NCBI GenBank assembly: GCA_963580285.1 | Contig: OY757011.1 | Location: forward strand, 118,167,037-118,231,036 | Origin: Lucinisca nassula | Lineage: Eukaryota; Mollusca; Bivalvia; Lucinida; Lucinidae | DNA length: 64,000 nucleotides | Direction: 5' to 3' | Shown here: positions 63,220 to 64,000 of the stretch, piece by piece | Numbering within the stretch: the stretch's first letter is position 1 | How the letters are laid out: every line of letters starts with the position of its first letter | Position numbers and translations under genes: made by a program | The notes under the pieces: generated by a model | Seen by the model: only the letters and a program-made list of their open reading frames with translations | What the model was told of the DNA's origin: nothing | Database searches by the model: none

Positions 63220-63378
63220 GTTACCAAAATGATCCTAAGAGCCTAAGATCAGGGTCTACACTGTTTGCCATTCTGTCTGCACCTTTTCGACTCCTTCCTG
63301 GATCATGAAACGAATTTGTTAAAATTTTAGGATAATTACTGCAAGTCCTTAAGATTTAAGAACTTTTAGGATTTTTAT
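63220..63378. mobile_element. MITE, second arm type, half hairpin
   Basis: 'aaaatgatcctaagagccta', right hairpin half gatcagggtctacactgttt gcc, 'ttaaaattttaggataatta ctgcaagtcctta'. Homolog of 28111-28345. Confidence 0.6.
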
Positions 63379-63579
63379 TGAAGTTGGGGGAGCAAAGAAG
63401 GCCTGGAACATTTTGTTGAACATGGAAATGTATCATACTTATCTGTATTATGCCTCCTAACCTAGCACTGTGAATAATCTTCAATGGCTTGAATTATCCA
63501 CATCTAGATCTAATATTCCTGGGGCCAAAGTGATTTAAATCACTAAACAAGTGACTGTATGTGATAAAAACTGAGTACA

Positions 63580-63672
63580 CCACAACCTCCTTATAACACG
63601 GTTCATTATAACACAGTTTGGATATAACACAGTTTCAAGATGGATCCCAAAAATGTGTAGATTACATAGAAA
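63580..63672. repeat. 25.6 kb-type MITE fragment
   Basis: caccacaacctccttataac acggttcattataacacagt ttggatataac ... gatggatcccaaaaatgtgt agattacatagaaaaa; cut by the next element. Confidence 0.6.
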
Positions 63673-64000
63673 AACTAGAGCTGTCAGAGGATCTGACTAT
63701 AGCCCCGCTTCAGCGCTGTCAGAGAAGAAAGTTATTTAAGCTGCAGAGAAAACAGTTATGAACAAGAAATAACTGTTGAAAATTTTACATTATCTGGAAA
63801 AACTCTAAGAGTTGTGAGCCCTTGTCCCTCATTTCAATGAGCATGATACATTACCAGAATGTCCATGTTTATACTAAATTTCATCTTCCATTTTTCAATG
63901 TTCAAAGGGTAATAACTCCTAAAGTAGGCAAATCAGAGTCAGGGTTCCTGCGCTCTGCACATTGTCTCATGGTGCTTTACACTTGTGTGAAGTGTCATGA
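63673..64000 (+). mobile_element. Arm-core element, left arm and start of core, runs off the window
   Basis: Left arm actagagctgtcagaggatc tgactatagccccgcttcag cgctgtcagag is a diverged GGGCCCC-family arm. The core here is different ('aaagggtaataactcctaaa', 'catttcaatgagcatgatac') and resembles the 'aaagggaaataactct' cores of the 52-58 kb family. Confidence 0.6.

Noticed and set aside
62812..64000. Further upstream macrodomain exons of the PARP14-like gene
   Set aside because: I looked for the VNAAN/VNT and G-rich loop signatures on the minus strand and saw none; the region is minisatellite and MITE sequence.

Overview
This is invertebrate animal DNA, and everything points to a bivalve mollusc (heterodont clam or mussel type; I cannot name the species). 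It has short coding exons with GT/AG borders, long introns, an AT-rich background, and a very dense load of hairpin MITEs, tRNA-derived SINEs and tandem-repeat elements. The tandem-repeat elements have two inverted-repeat arms, a core of about 160 bp repeated in tandem, and an (ACRG)n microsatellite. This is the layout described for bivalve 'pearl'-type and BIV160-related elements. Nothing prokaryotic is present.

Genes. The main gene is on the minus strand from about 61.9 kb down to 41.0 kb. It is the 3' half of a macrodomain poly/mono-ADP-ribosyltransferase of the PARP14 type. Six exons (61934-61710, 51606-51368, 48853-48445, 46313-46132, 43562-43385, 41328-41030) join with matching reading phases. 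They encode, in order, the end of a macrodomain, a KH-like region, a WWE domain and the complete ADP-ribosyltransferase catalytic domain up to the stop codon. The 5' part, with the upstream macrodomains, lies beyond the right edge. The largest intron, about 10.1 kb, is almost entirely tandem-repeat satellite. At the left edge, on the minus strand (869-720), one exon looks like the first coding exon of a long-chain acyl-CoA synthetase, carrying its N-terminal membrane anchor. A 110-codon ORF at 8911-9243 (+) may be a real unidentified gene. A possible degraded exon lies near 10.8-11.0 kb. A dead Tc1/mariner transposase lies at 18.6-19.6 kb (-).

Layout. 0-1 kb: acyl-CoA synthetase exon and a SINE. 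1.9-3.3 kb: arm-core element with nine core units, six of them carrying a perfect DR1 nuclear-receptor motif. 5-10 kb: SINEs, foldbacks and the 110-aa ORF. 10-18 kb: MITEs and a CpG-rich stretch. 18.5-21.3 kb: Tc1 remnant and a palindromic repeat cluster rich in CRE sites, with a promoter-like inserted element. 21.6-41 kb: almost only nested MITEs, SINEs and minisatellites. 41-62 kb: the PARP14-like gene and its repeat-filled introns. 62-64 kb: more arm-core elements and a minisatellite.

The most interesting structure is in the repeats. At least four arm families share one architecture but carry different cores, and one arm family carries two unrelated cores. One hairpin module of about 70 bp appears inside three different MITE bodies. 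A TTAA-bordered MITE family suggests piggyBac-type mobilisation. Several unrelated repeat families carry perfect nuclear-receptor half-sites. All functional statements come from reading the sequence and from family knowledge; no database search was run.
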